The notes under the pieces were generated by a model. That model was not told the DNA's origin. It was given only the letters and a program-made list of their open reading frames with translations, and did not search any database. DNA of 64,000 nt from Tetrastigma voinierianum (lineage: Eukaryota > Streptophyta > Magnoliopsida > Vitales > Vitaceae), in the NCBI GenBank assembly GCA_016808115.1, contig JAEQBH010002867.1:123632-187631 (forward strand). Direction: 5' to 3'. Numbering within the stretch: position 1 is the first letter of the stretch; every line of letters starts with the position of its first letter. Positions 1-12,261 of the stretch are shown here, piece by piece. A program made the translations under genes and the position numbers.

Positions 1-1148
1 TGACAACGAGAAACAGATGGCTTTTTTGTTGGAATTTGGTTTGGTTAGAAAAAACGAGCGAGACGGGGGTTCTTATCTATGAAACAAATGGCGAGGGGAA
101 AGCGATTGTGAATTTGAGTTAGTCGGGAGCATGGTTAAGCTTCGGCCAGGAGTCGATGTTTTGGTGAGATTTAGAATCAACTCGGTCTTCTTAGAGAAGA
201 AAAAAAGCGTTAGGCATATTCTTACTCATTTCTACCTATTACAACAAAAAATCAACAAAAATCCCAACTTTTGTAGAGAAATAAATTCCTCTTCAAAATA
301 ACTAAAAAAATAAAAACTTTTTCACTTTCTTACCTAGGCTTGATCTTGCGATGGTGAGTGGAGTTTTCTTGGTTTCTAATCTAGACTTTCTTTAGGAGAT
401 TAGGTAGTGCGGTGGAGTGAGTAGACGATAGAGAGGTGAGGATAAGGAGAAGATGAGGGAATGAGGGATTGTGAAATTTTATTAACTTCTAAAATTAGGA
501 ATATTTATTAAATGAGGATGCTCGGTTGGTGTATATTTAATTAATATATTTGATATTTTTTTCTATTCCACGATATTAAAATTTTGTTTAATTATTGCAT
601 TTTAATAACAAATTTTGTATGAAAGTTATAATAATAGAATTATGGATAAAATTGAATTTAAAGATGAATGTGAAGATAAGTCTAAATTACTTTTGAATTA
701 GCATTTAACTTATCATAAACTATTACAATAATTATATTCTTTATATATTCTTTATATATATATATATATATATATATATTACTTTTGTTAAATAAAATTA
801 ATTAATTTGATAATATACGTATTTATAATAAGTATATCAACGTCACCTATAATTTTATTAAATTTTAACTTATTTAATTACATGTATTCTCTAATAATAT
901 ATAATTTTTTAAGCTTTCTGTTTATTTTAATTTACGTATCGACATAGACCAAGCCAATACATTCAAACCGATATGTCTCAAGACCCTTAGAATCGATGAT
1001 CGATATCGCGACTTTGAATCATGTTTGTAAGAGAAAAAAAAAATCAAGTTATGACAATAATTAAGGTTGAACGTTAATAGTGGAAAGGAGATGACAGTCA
1101 CAACATTAGCTAATAAGAGAGAGATGTATTTAAGCATTTTTAGGTTTT
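1..1148. other. AT-rich intergenic DNA, no gene recognised
   Basis: Frames here are short and none shows a recognisable domain. Base composition falls to nearly pure A/T after about position 480. The only structure I see is the TA tract near 751-780. Confidence 0.6.
751..780. repeat. (TA)n microsatellite
   Basis: An uninterrupted TA dinucleotide run of roughly 14 units in AT-rich DNA. Confidence 0.9.
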
Positions 1149-1149
1149 A

Positions 1150-1350
1150 ACAAAAACAAATAATTTTTTTTTATAGGATCGAGATGTGCTTAGCGGGTTT
1201 GTGCACACACAGAAAGCGCTTTTAAGCTCTACACTCAGACTAATCTCCGGGAGGGATTATAAGAGCAATAAAGGTCTACCACATAATAAAGTTACATTTA
1301 CAGGATTCGAACTCATGACCACTGGTTAAGTTATAAGAGGTTTCAACAAT
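1150..1350 (-). mobile_element. SINE-like tRNA-derived repeat
   Basis: On the minus strand the text GAGTTCGAATCCTG (about 1299-1312) matches the tRNA B-box form GGTTCGANTCC. It is followed by about 130 bp of non-tRNA sequence ending in an A-rich tail near 1160-1175. This is the layout of a plant tRNA-derived SINE. An A box is not clear, so the 5' end is approximate. Confidence 0.45.
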
Positions 1351-2053
1351 CTCACCTACATGTAGGATGTTAATATTTTAAAGTCTTTGGACTCTGGCAT
1401 GGGGTATGGATTATTTATTATTATAATTATTAAAACAAATATAAGGGGATAATAGGCTCTCATGGCTATAGGTGGCAATTGCTTGAGCCATTGTTCCTTG
1501 TTCTTTTTATATATAAGTAAATTGAATCTATAATTGGCCATCCTTGGATATCCTTTAAGCCGTTGATGTTGTTATTGCATCGTGGCTTTCTAACCACACC
1601 ATGGACCTAAGAGGGTGTGAACAGATAAAAATATTAGTTTGACGGATATATCGATATTTTGATTTCTGATTATATGTCGAGATATATCAGTAGATATTTA
1701 CATAAATATATATAAAACAAAATTATATAAAATTATGAAAATAGTTTGAAAAAGTTTAAAATAATTTTATTTTCTCAAAAAATATAATACTTATCTTTTA
1801 AAAAAATGTCATGAAAATAATTTTTGTTTTTCATGAAAATTGTAACATAACAATTTAAATATATATTAATGGATTTATCCATCAAACATAAATTATTATT
1901 ATTATTGTTATTTAATATTTTATTGTTATTAACTTATAATTTAAATATTAATACTTTATCTTATGGATTCATAATAATTAATATATATAATTTAAAAAAA
2001 ATTAACGTGATTCTTGGAAATGATATTAATGTAATAAAAGTAAGAGATAATTT

Positions 2054-3170
2054 TGTAAGACGAAATTCCAATTTAAAATGAGAACTCAAAATCGTAATTT
2101 CGATTACAAAATTGTAATTCGGTTAAAGATTCGAATTAATTCTCTAGATCTCCCTAGGATGTGAAAGCAGTTTCACCGTTGGAATCGTCTCGCGAAATTT
2201 AGTTAGCACGTGGAATTTCGTAATTTTCTGAGACAGTCGAAGTCGACACGTTTTTCGAGGCATCACGGTTCGGGTGCCGTAAAACGATTTTCGAGGTGAC
2301 GAAAGTCATAAATAACACGTACTCATGTGCCATAAGTGGTATGAGTAGAAAAATGATGAAAATTGACGGCCGAGGTAGTCTTAGATATCCAAATCTGGTA
2401 AGAGGGATAATGGTCGATTTATGGAATTTGATTTTTAAGTCCTTTAAATGACAAAAGTTGTAATAGTGTTTATTCTCCTTCAAAAGTCAAGAGAAAAACA
2501 TAAGAGGACCACCATTCTTTTGAGATCAGTAGCCATTTTGAGAGGAACCCTTTTAGAGAGAAACTTCTCTCTGAAATACACAAGATCTAGCAGTGTTCGG
2601 CGGTCTTCGGAGCGAGGAAACGTTCTGTGGAGGCGAGCTGCGCATGGACTCGGATTTGTGAGTTTGATAAACTCAAGAGGTAGGGGTTTCTCCTGCTTGT
2701 GTTTATTAAGTTTTAAGTGTTTTTCGATGTTTCGGTTGGTTTGAGGCGTGAGGGCCGTTTGATCGATCCCAAAACTCCCAGGGCGAATTGTGAATTTATT
2801 GAAACCCGATGGTGAAAGCAGTGGGCATTACTGAGCTGTTTGGGTGTTTCAAATTTATAAAATTTGCTTTAAATCATGTATTGATATGATAAGGCGAGGA
2901 TGGTCGTATGTTCGGTCCTGAAACATGGGGCCGGAGTGGCTAGGTGTTTTAGACTTTTGAATGACCGTGAACCTCCGAGAAAGCGTAGTGGGCTGTTGTG
3001 TTAGATTTATGCATTAAAATTCTATTTTAGTGAGTAGGAGACGGAAATGGGAATGAAACCGGTTCCGCGAGAAGGCCGATGTAAGGAAGTGTGAAATTTT
3101 GCTCTTGGGCGACCCGCACTCTGTTTTGGGGCTGTAAGCGATCCCGATTTGTGTAATGGACCATAAATGT
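2054..3170 (+). repeat. 5' LTR of element 1, first half (subfamily Ia)
   Basis: The 5' half of a family I LTR. It aligns by eye with the 3' LTR at 17801-18915, both containing CGTAATTTCGATTACAAAAT and ending in GGACCATAAATGT. At 3170 it is cut by the reverse solo LTR; the last five bases AATGT are repeated at 12262-12266. Confidence 0.9.
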
Positions 3171-4496
3171 TGTAGCGCCCCAAAACGAAGTCAGTTGACT
3201 ACCAGTCAACCGCGGAATACAAGTGGAGGTCGGGTGCGGCAGCCACTTGAGAAAGACGGGCGAGTCTCCTTTGTACGGGAGCTACTGCCCCGAATCATCG
3301 CGCAATAAGCGCATCAAAAAGCAGGTCGATATGGCCACTTGGGCCCATAGCGATGCTCGATATGCGTGCTCCAGCTATGTCGATAGTTTCAAGAGTTAAT
3401 AAACTACTCTTATACAATACATATTTTAAACTTAGAGAGTTCTAATACATATAAACATCAATATATTAAGGCTTTCTTCTAGTCTTTCGACCTCTAGAAT
3501 GGTAGTCTCCTACGCACGCTCCTGTACTGTAAAGGGGATCCCACGGCCAGGGTGAGCTAAAGCTCGATGGGAGAATCATACTAAGTGGGCTACTCACCAC
3601 TAAGTGCGGTCACGTGTTCAAAGTAAACACATTGAGCAAATGCATGATCCTACTTGAATGTCTACATGACTGACTCGGATCCGTCCTCAGACTCTCTCAC
3701 ACTCGCTAAGCCTTGTGTGAGAATATTAGTTTTATTAGTGGGCAACCTCCAGATGAATATATATCGATTGGAAAAGCTCAGAGCTGATTGATATATATTA
3801 TTTGTACAATGGACTACCCTCAGATGAATATATATCCAAATTTGGGCGCTCAGAGCTGATTGATATATTATTTAGTTTGTGGACTACCCTCAGATGAATA
3901 TAAATCAGTGGTAGCTCAGACGGTTGATATATTATTTAGTTTGGACTACCCTCAGATGATTAACATTTAGACTACCACTCAGAACCATTTCTCTAGACTC
4001 ATCTCTGCACTAATCACATATTCTAGGATGTTCCGGTGCATATGGAATGCGTGTCAAATTCCAATACAGTCTAATCACATGCAAATATATAAACATGAAT
4101 ATACTTGCATAAAAATTAAATCAACCTGAAACATGTTATGTAATTATCATTTCAAACATAAAAATTGCTTCCTTGGGCTAATGTTCCCGACCAGCGGTCG
4201 ATTAGTGCAGCAAACACATAATTTCACGAAAATACATTTTCGTGTCACTATTCCTAGGAACAATAAAACCCTAGGGTTTACGGTCCCCACATTCAACAAT
4301 TCATCGGTTCACTTTGTGAACACGCGATCTGACCGTCTATTGATGCATACCAAACAAGCATCTAATACACAAATTAGACAAAATGCACTCAACTTGACCC
4401 ACAAGCGTAGTGGAAACGATCCTGGTGCTCCATTCCTTTCAAAAATTCTATCAATTCGGTCCCAGAGTTTTGGGACCTATCAGCAACCCCTCACGG

Positions 4497-6145
4497 TGTA
4501 GGGCCCCACCTTAAGTGACCACCTCATGGGTACCATGGGTGGAAGCTCGCTCCTTAGGATATCCTCATTTGAGTTCCTTCGCCTCCCGGAGAGATTCGAG
4601 ACCGGGACCTAGGGTCTTTAGTCTGATGGGAGAGCATCTGCAGTACAGCTGACTGATGGCTGGGTTGGTACCGAAGATACTTCCCGACAAAAACCCTAGG
4701 TCTGAGTTTGGGGAAGCGAGTGGGTATCTATGGTGGCTCACCCGAAAGACACCATAGTGAGTGAAAGAGTGGTCTCACAATAAAAGGCGCCTTTTATTGT
4801 GGGGTCCCCACCCTTCGTGACCACCTCATGGGTACCCTTCAGGTGGGTCCCACTCATAGGAATATCATGCCCTCCCCTAGGCGTTTTCTTTTCTAACCAA
4901 TTCCCATGCATTATACCTCAATTTCATAAATCCCTAACCAATTTCAACATATCATACACAATGCATTATCAAACCCTAACCATTACTCACTTGATTTGTC
5001 AAAACCCTAATCTAATCCTTATGGCTTTTCTCAATTTGCTCCTCAAAATCATCAATATTCAACCCTAAATGCCACTAATTTAACATCCATACAAGAAAAT
5101 CAAATCATTAGTATGAAAACATAAAACCGAACTTTCCCACCATTAAAACTTACTTGTTTTTGGTTTTCCTCGCTCCTCTCGATTCCACTCAGCATCACTA
5201 AGAGCTTGAATGAGGAGAAAAAATCACATCTCATACTCTCGCCCTTTCACTTTTCTTCTTCGCTTCCCTTCTCTCCTTTCTTTTCTCTCTTTTCTTCCCT
5301 CTCCTTTCTCTCCTACGTTCTCCTCCTTTTGAGACAACTTAACTCTAAATTAAGTATTTCGACTAACTCTTCCAAAATCGCCTCTTTCATACTTGCAAAA
5401 TTACCTTGAACCAAATAAGCTCATTGTCCATTCAATGAATCACAAATCCATTAACCTATTTTATTCATAACTTAGTCATTAAGAAAAGTTTTAATTTGCT
5501 CATAATAAAAATATTCCTTATGCTAGCCTTTATCTCGCTTTCACCTTATAACGCTTTATACCGACAATGTCAAAAATATTCTATGGTCGCCTAAACTTCA
5601 AATTAACCATGAATTATTCAAATTAAATCCTTCACAAAGGGACACCCCAGTTCGAAATCACCGAAATCGTATTTAAAATCATTAAAATCTAAATTCTGAC
5701 AATAGCAAGATTATTATCCCAATTACGCCTCTGATCAACGTGAAAACTATCCAAACCGACCGCTTTCACTTTATTTCGCTGCTAGTCTTTATGATATATT
5801 CCTGACATTTTCAGATTCGGGCCCACTTCGAAAAAAATTTCAACACAGTCCCGACCACAAATCCGAAATCACTATTCACTTAAATCTCCTATTCTCTTCT
5901 AAATATCAGTTCAAAGTCATAGGAACCGAAATTTCATAAATTCCTTTGCAAACTCCTCCATTCTGATATAATAAGAAACTGGTTATTCCTCAGTGGCATC
6001 TCTACATAATTTTCGAAAATTTCCAATTTCTCATGTCCAAATGACGTCCTGAGTATCTTTAAATTTAATCTACCCTCGTTCTATCATTACGGACCCTAAT
6101 CGCTCAAAAACTACTATTATAACATTCAATCGCTCGGGTTTTACA
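4497..6145 (-). repeat. 3' LTR of the family II element
   Basis: A 1.65-kb LTR. Read on the minus strand it starts TGTAAAACCCGAGCG at 6145 and ends GGGGCCCTACA at 4497. Just outside the start (6149-6155) the minus strand reads AAGGAGGG, the polypurine tract that primes plus-strand synthesis. This marks it as the 3' LTR. Confidence 0.88.
4776..4801. repeat. Perfect 26-bp palindrome centred on GGCGCC
   Basis: The left arm CACAATAAAAGGC is the exact reverse complement of the right arm. It lies near the 3' end of the family II LTR, between two direct repeats of a block containing GACCACCTCATGGGTACC (about 4519 and 4820). Weaker versions sit near 10031 and 10220 in the other family II LTRs and near 21790. 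Confidence 0.92.
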
Positions 6146-8330
6146 ATCACCCTCCTTATAAAAAATTTCGCCCTCGAATTAAAACATTCAGACTGCATCA
6201 AAGCAGTATGGAATAATGCCTCTTCACTCCCCCTCATGCTCCCATGTAGCTTCCTCTACCGTATGACTCCTCCACAATACCTTCACCAGCGGAATAGTCT
6301 TGTTGCGCAGAACTTGCTCTCTCGACTACCGAGGATCTCGTGACCGGTTCCTCATGTCAAATTCTCCTCAGATTTCCAATGGTTGCCTCGTCAATACATG
6401 TGAAGCGTCCGGTATGTACTTCGCGGCTATTAGAAACATGGAAAACATCGGAATGCGATCGAGGTCGCATGGCAACTCCAATCGATATGCCACCTCTCCA
6501 ATCCTCCCAACAACTCAGATGGCCCAATATATCGTGGACTCAGCCTTTTCCACGCTTCCCAAATCTTAGTACGCTCCTTCCGCGGAATCCTCAAAATACC
6601 ATATCCCCTAGTCAACCCCCAGTCCCTACTCTGCTGACATCCGTGATAACTTTTTCTCTCGTTTGGCCTTGTGCAATTTTCGCTATCCCTTATAATCTCG
6701 ATCTTATCATCAGTCATTTCGAACAATTTCCTGACCTACTAATTTCCTTTTCACCTACCTCGTCCCAACAGACCTAGTCTCGACATTTCCTCAGTCCATA
6801 AAGAGCCTCATAAGGCCATACCACACACGCTAGCCTGACAATCAAGTATTGTATGCAAACTCCATCGTGGTAGATGGGTGTCCCGCCTCCCTCTAAACTC
6901 CATAAACAACACATGCCCTAAGCATATCCTCTAACGTCAGAGGCTTTCCCGATCGCTATCTGCTCGGATGAAAAGTCGTGCACTAAATGCGCTTAGTTGG
7001 CGCATTCTCGGGAACTGGCCAAAAACCGTGAGGCACCCCCGATCTCGTCGAAAAACAAATGGAAATCGGGCGCATCATGTAGTCTGATAATCTTCTAACT
7101 ATGACTGGGCTACAATTTTGATCTCAATGAATCACTATTTCCTGATAGTAGAACTGGCCGATTCTCACGGGCCTGTTTACAATCACCATATCAGACATGG
7201 CTCCTAAGAACGTGGAAGTCCTACCACAAAATCCATAGTGATTCTCTCCCATTTCCACCGAGGAATCTGAGGATCAGAAGAGTCCCGCAGCTTCGATGTC
7301 TCTAGCTTTCACCCGTCGACACGTGAGACATCTCGAGACAAACTCTCGCAATATCCCTTCATACCTTTCCACCAAGAGTGTTCCTTTAGGGTACATAATA
7401 TCTTTGAAGCCCCGATGCATGTTTCGAGGAACGCTTCCCTCCATAATCTCTCTCCTCACATCACCTACATCCCAGACACACAACCTCCGGGTCCCACATG
7501 ACCATGGTACCATCCTCTCTCAATGACAATCCCCTCGCCGCTCGTGACTTACTTCACTCTTAACTTCACCATATGTGATCCCGACCCGAAGCTCTAATCC
7601 CCGCTTCATCACCACAGGACGTGACATGGAATGGCTAATGCTTGCTCCCCTTAACTGCTGGGCCTAATCTCACACCCAAGACTAATCATGAGTCGAGAAG
7701 ATGCACGGCTCCCTCACATGTGATAAGGAACTCACGGGTTCTACTAAGAGCATCCGCTACCACGTTTCGCTCTTCCAGTGATGATATTCATCGGCATGCA
7801 TTCATAATCCTTGATCGGGCTCAATCCATCTCCTGGCCTCATGTTCAGCCTTCGCAGAACGATATCGCAGCTTCCATGATCCGGTGAAAACCTACGCTGT
7901 GGTACCCATATAAATAATGCCTCCATATCCGCAAGGCAAATACTACGGGCCGCTAAATTTCAAGGTCATGTAGATAATTCCTCGGGTTTCATGCTTCTTC
8001 AACTCGCTCAGAAGCATACAGCACCGCCTGTCATTCTCGCATTAATACACACAACCTAAACCCCGCCTGGGAGGCATCACAATACACCGCAGCCATCCCG
8101 TCCCGATGGAAGTGTAAGTACCGAGCCGAGGTCAACTCCCCTTTTCGCTCATCGAAACCGCCACAAGCTCACCATAAAACGCTCTCTCTTCTTGTCAAAC
8201 TAGTCAGCGGTGCGGCTATCTCGAAAATCCAACGAATCCTACACACCCCCGCTAAACCCGTAAAACTCCCTATCTCCTTAACACCTCGTAGGGAGGTTTC
8301 CAATCTCAATATATCACCTTCGCATCTCAT
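6146..8330 (-). pseudogene. Family II pol remnant: RNase H, integrase, C-terminal tail
   Basis: Read from high to low coordinate on the minus strand, Ty3/gypsy pol pieces appear in the expected order. RT-thumb/RNase H wording lies at about 8320-8000 (TGLAG, then VLTLPSGRDG near 8120). The end of RNase H is near 7850 (LSPIKDYEC). The integrase zinc finger is at 7500-7290 (VGDVRREIMEG, then FVSRCLTCRRVKA with its Cys pair). The integrase C-terminal part is at 6720-6440 (KRLSPRYIGP). Next comes the end-of-pol text near 6270 (SHTVEEATWEHEG) and the 3' LTR. Frameshifts and stops separate every block. No integrase catalytic triad survives in frame. Confidence 0.85.
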
Positions 8331-8344
8331 GGAATGATTTTCAG

Positions 8345-8490
8345 CCTGTATTTAGATCAAACTTTGTGATCGTGTTTATTGATGATATACTGATCTATTC
8401 TGGCAGTGAAGAAGAACATGCAGAGCACTTGAGGATAGTTCTGCAAATATTACGGGAACATCGGTTATATGCCAAACTCACCTTGCAGTC
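8345..8490 (+). pseudogene. Reverse transcriptase fragment in opposite orientation
   Basis: The plus strand reads FVIVFIDDILIYSGSEEEHA, the RT active-site region, with the catalytic Asp pair inside FIDDILIYS, then LRIVLQILREHRLYAKL. About 45 codons are open before homology stops. The surrounding family II pol runs on the minus strand, so this piece is inverted. With the forward LTR copy that follows at 8702 it probably forms one inverted block. Confidence 0.88.
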
Positions 8491-8701
8491 CGTATTTGGG
8501 AGCCTTAGAGCTACATTTGGCTCTTGGTCCCTTCTATACATTTGTAGCCCTATCTCTTATGATTCTTTACCAATTGGAATCAATTCATTTGGATGATTCT
8601 AACGTAATCTATAGCCAAAATACAAACAGGGGTTTTACAGAAATTTTACAGCATTCCCTTTACTTTACAACATGATCTTTATGCCCTCAATTCATTTCTA
8701 T

Positions 8702-10045
8702 TGTAAAACCCCAACCTGATTGAATGTTATAATAGTAGTTTTTGAACTGATTAGAGGTCCAATGATAGAAACGAGGGTAGATTAGAATTTCGGGGACGCT
8801 TCCGACGTCATTCGACACGGGCGGGCCTTTAAATTGCGAATCGAATGCCCTATGAATAATGAGTTTTCTTATTATATCCGAACGTGAGGAGTTTGCAAAG
8901 CGAATTTGTAAGAAATTTCAGTTCCTATGACTTTGAACTGATATTTAGAAGAGAATGAGATTTAAGTGAATAGTGATTTCGTGATCGGTACCCGGCCCTC
9001 GTGTTGAAATTTTTCTGCAAATCGGGCCGAAAATACGAAATGTCCGTAATATATCATCATAAAGACTAATCGAAACCGAATAAAAGTGAAACCCGAGTCC
9101 GCTTGATAGTTTCTGATCCGAACGTGCATTCTGATAATAATACGCTATTGTCCGACTTCGATTTTAATGATTTTAATCGATTTCTATGATTCAGCCCTGA
9201 ATCCACTGTGAGATTTAATTCTTCCCACACCATGTTAATTTGAAGTTTAGACGACCATAGAATATTTTTGACATTTAATTCCAGATAAAAGCAAAGATAA
9301 GGTGAAATCGAGATAAAAGTCATATAAGGGAGATATTTTATTATGAGAGCCAATTAAAACTTTTCTTAATGACTAAGTTATGAATAAAATAATAGGTTAT
9401 CGGATTCAGGATTCATTAGAATGGACCAATGAGTTTATTCGGGTTCAAAGGTACTCTTGGTAAAGTATGAAATGCAGCAATTTTGAAAGAGTTAGTCAAA
9501 ATATAATTTAAGAGGTTGTTGTCTCAAAAGGAGGAGAACCCAGAGAGAAAGCGTAGGGAAGAAAAGAGAGAAAAGAAAGGAGAGAAAGGGAAGCAAGAAG
9601 AAAAGTTAGCGCCAAGTATGAGATGTGATTTTTTTTCTCTCCTCATTCAAGCTCTTCAAGTGATCTACAAGTGGAATCAAGAGGGAGCTAAGGAAAACCA
9701 AAAACAAGTGTTTAATGGCGTGGTGTTGATTTTTATGTTTTTCATACCTAATGATTTGATTTTCAGATGGATGTTAAATTAGTGGCATTTAGGGTTGAAT
9801 GATGATGATTTTGAGATAATTGAGAAGCCAAGGATTAGATTAGTGGTTTTCGGCTGTGGTTTGATAATGCATTGTGTATATTATGCTGAAATGGGTTAGA
9901 TCATGAAATTGAGGTATAAATGCATGTGGGAATTGCTAGAAAGAAAACGCCAGGGAGGGAGCATGATATTCCTATGAGCAGACCACTCGAAGGGGTACTA
10001 CGAGGTGAAAGTCACGGCGCGGGGACCCCACACAAAAAGGCGCCT
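8702..10045 (+). repeat. Third family II LTR copy, forward, truncated
   Basis: It begins TGTAAAACCCC and follows the family II LTR on the plus strand, including GAATGTTATAATAGTAG and GAGGGTAGATTAG. It stops at the palindrome AAAGGCGCCTT near 10045, where the reverse copy begins. With that copy it makes an inverted repeat with arms of about 1.35 kb. Confidence 0.85.
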
Positions 10046-10046
10046 T

Positions 10047-11560
10047 ATCACGGAGACCCCAAATTTTCCGTGACTACCTCATGGGTACCCTTCAGTGGAA
10101 GCTCACTCATAGGATATCCTCATTCTAATCGAGTCTTTCGCTCCCGTAGATTCGAACCCAGACCTAGGGTCTTTAGTCCAATGGGAAGCATCTCCGTACC
10201 AACTCCATATTACTGGGTCTCACAATAAAAGGCGCCTCTTTTATCATGGGTCCCTACCCTTCGTGACTACCCCAAGGGCAACCCGTGGGTCCCACTCAGG
10301 AATATCATGCCCTCCCTAGAAGTTCTTTCAACCAATTCCCATGCATTATACCTCACTCTTATAAATCCCTAACCAATTTCCAACATATCATACACAATTC
10401 ATTATCAAACCCTAACCATTACTCACTTGATTTGTCAAAACCTAATCTAATCCACATGGTTTTCAATTTATCTCAAATCATCATCATTCAACCCTAAATG
10501 CCTAATTTTAACATCCATACAAGAAAATCAACCATTAGGTATGAAAACATAAAATCCAACTTTCCCACCATTAAAAACTTACTTGTTTTTGGTTTTTTGC
10601 TCCTCTCTTGATTCCACTTTGTAGATCACTTGAAGAGCTTGAAATGAGGAGAAATCACATCTCATACTTGGCCCTTCACTTTTTCTTCTTGCTTCCCTTT
10701 CTCTCCTTTCTTTTCTCTCTTTCTTCCCCTCTCCTTCTCTCCTACAGGGTTCTCCTCCTTTGAGACAACTTAACCTCTTAAATTATATTTTGACTAACTC
10801 TTCCAAAATTGCCCTTTCATACTTGCAAAATTACCTTGAACCAAATAAGCTCATTGGTCCATTCTAATGAATCACAAATCCATTAACCTATTATTTTATT
10901 CATAACTTAGTCATTAAGAAAAGTTTTAATTGGTTCTCATAATAAAATATCCTCTATATGCCTTTTATCTCGCTTTACCTTATAACGCTTTTATACCGAT
11001 TAAATGTCAAAATATTCTATGGTCGTCTAAACTTCAAACAATCCAGAATTATTCAAATTAAATCTTTCATGCTGATTCCGTGCTCGAAATCACCGAAATC
11101 AGATTTAAAATCATTAAATTCCAAATTTAATAATAGCGATTATTATCCCGAATTACGCTCGGATCAACGAAACTATCCAAACGGACTCCGTTTCACTTTA
11201 TTTCAGTTTCGTTAGTCTTTATGATATATTCTGGACATTTTCGTATTTTCGCCCACTTAAAAATTTCAACACAGCCCCCTAATTTTCAAATTCCAAATCA
11301 CTATTCACTTAAATTCCTATTCTCTCTAAATATCAGTTCAAAGTCATAGGAACTGGAAATTTCATAAATTTTGCAAACTCCTCCATTCGGATATAATAAG
11401 AAAATCATTATTCCTTAGGCATCTTGTACATAATTTTCGAAAATTCCACTTCATGTCCAAATGACGTCCGAGCATTCTAAATTCTAATCTACCCTCGTTT
11501 ACTATTGGACTCTAATCGCTTCAAAACTAATATTATAACATTCAATCAGTCAGTTTTACA
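10047..11560 (-). repeat. 5' LTR of the family II element
   Basis: A reverse LTR ending GTTTTACA at 11560, next to the target duplication. It aligns with 4497-6145, sharing CCATGCATTATACCTCA and CAAATGACGTCC. No primer site is visible inside it because the forward LTR copy abuts it. Confidence 0.85.
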
Positions 11561-12261
11561 CACGGCCTCATTCAACCGAAACATTTGTAAAACATTTAAA
11601 TGGAGTAAAACTCAAGTAGGAGAAATCCTACCTCAAGGAGTTTGAAGAAACTCCCGATCTCGTGTGAGTCCACGGTGAGCCCCCGCCCGCGTAGAACGTT
11701 TTCCTTCGCTCCGAAGATCGCGACGGTCCGATCTTCTTGCAAATCTAGAGAGAAGTTTAAAGCCTTCTCTAAAAACCCTCTCAAAAGGTTACCGGATCTC
11801 CTTCCCTCAAATCACGTTTTGCCTCTTTAACATTCGGGGGAAGACAACTATTCACTATTTCGTCATTTAGTGACTTAAAATCAAATCCCAAAATGACCCT
11901 TATGTCCCTCTTCTTTACTGGGGGACCGATATTCGCATCATCTCTGGCCGCCCCTTTTCATCATTTCACTATACTAATTTGCTAAGATCGCGGAAGATTG
12001 TTATATGTGACTTCGCCACATCGGACCGCTTTACAGACCGTGAACGCGATGTCTCGAAAAACGTGCCGACTCCAACTGTCTCGGAAAATTACGAACTTTT
12101 ACGTGCCAGCTAGATTTCACGAGACGATTCCAACGGTGCAATCTGTTTCATCATCCGAGATCTAGAGAATTAATTACAGATTTTTAACCGAAATTACTAT
12201 TTTGTAATCAAAATTACGATTTTTCCCTTATTCCAGAAATTGGAATTTCTCGGGTCTTACA

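Larger units (their letters stand above)
4497..11560 (-). mobile_element. Ty3/gypsy family II element, nested, rearranged inside
   Basis: A 7.06-kb retrotransposon in reverse orientation inside the solo LTR. It begins TGTAGGGCCCC (4497) and ends GTTTTACA (11560). CACGG flanks it at 4492-4496 and 11561-11565. On the minus strand its LTRs read TGTAAAAC to CCCTACA. The left copy (4497-6145) is the 3' LTR, next to a polypurine stretch; the right copy (about 10047-11560) is the 5' LTR. Between them lie minus-strand RNase H and integrase remnants, then an inverted plus-strand block holding an RT fragment and a third LTR copy. It is not functional. Confidence 0.88.
3171..12261 (-). mobile_element. 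Solo family I LTR (subfamily Ib), reverse, itself split
   Basis: A complete LTR in reverse orientation, reading TGTAGCGCCCC at 3171 and ending CGGGTCTTACA at 12261. It is flanked by AATGT on both sides (3166-3170, 12262-12266). Its two parts, 3171-4496 and 11566-12261, sum to about 2.02 kb, the length of other Ib LTRs. No internal region belongs to it, so it is a solo LTR left by LTR-LTR recombination, later interrupted by the family II element. Confidence 0.9.

Noticed and set aside
1869..2081. A small plus-strand frame of Leu/Ile/Asn residues
   Set aside because: It runs across the target duplication into the 5' LTR of element 1 and reflects AT-rich composition only.
4133..4501. A 122-codon plus-strand frame
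   Set aside because: It lies within the reverse solo LTR up to the family II junction. Antisense LTR shadow.
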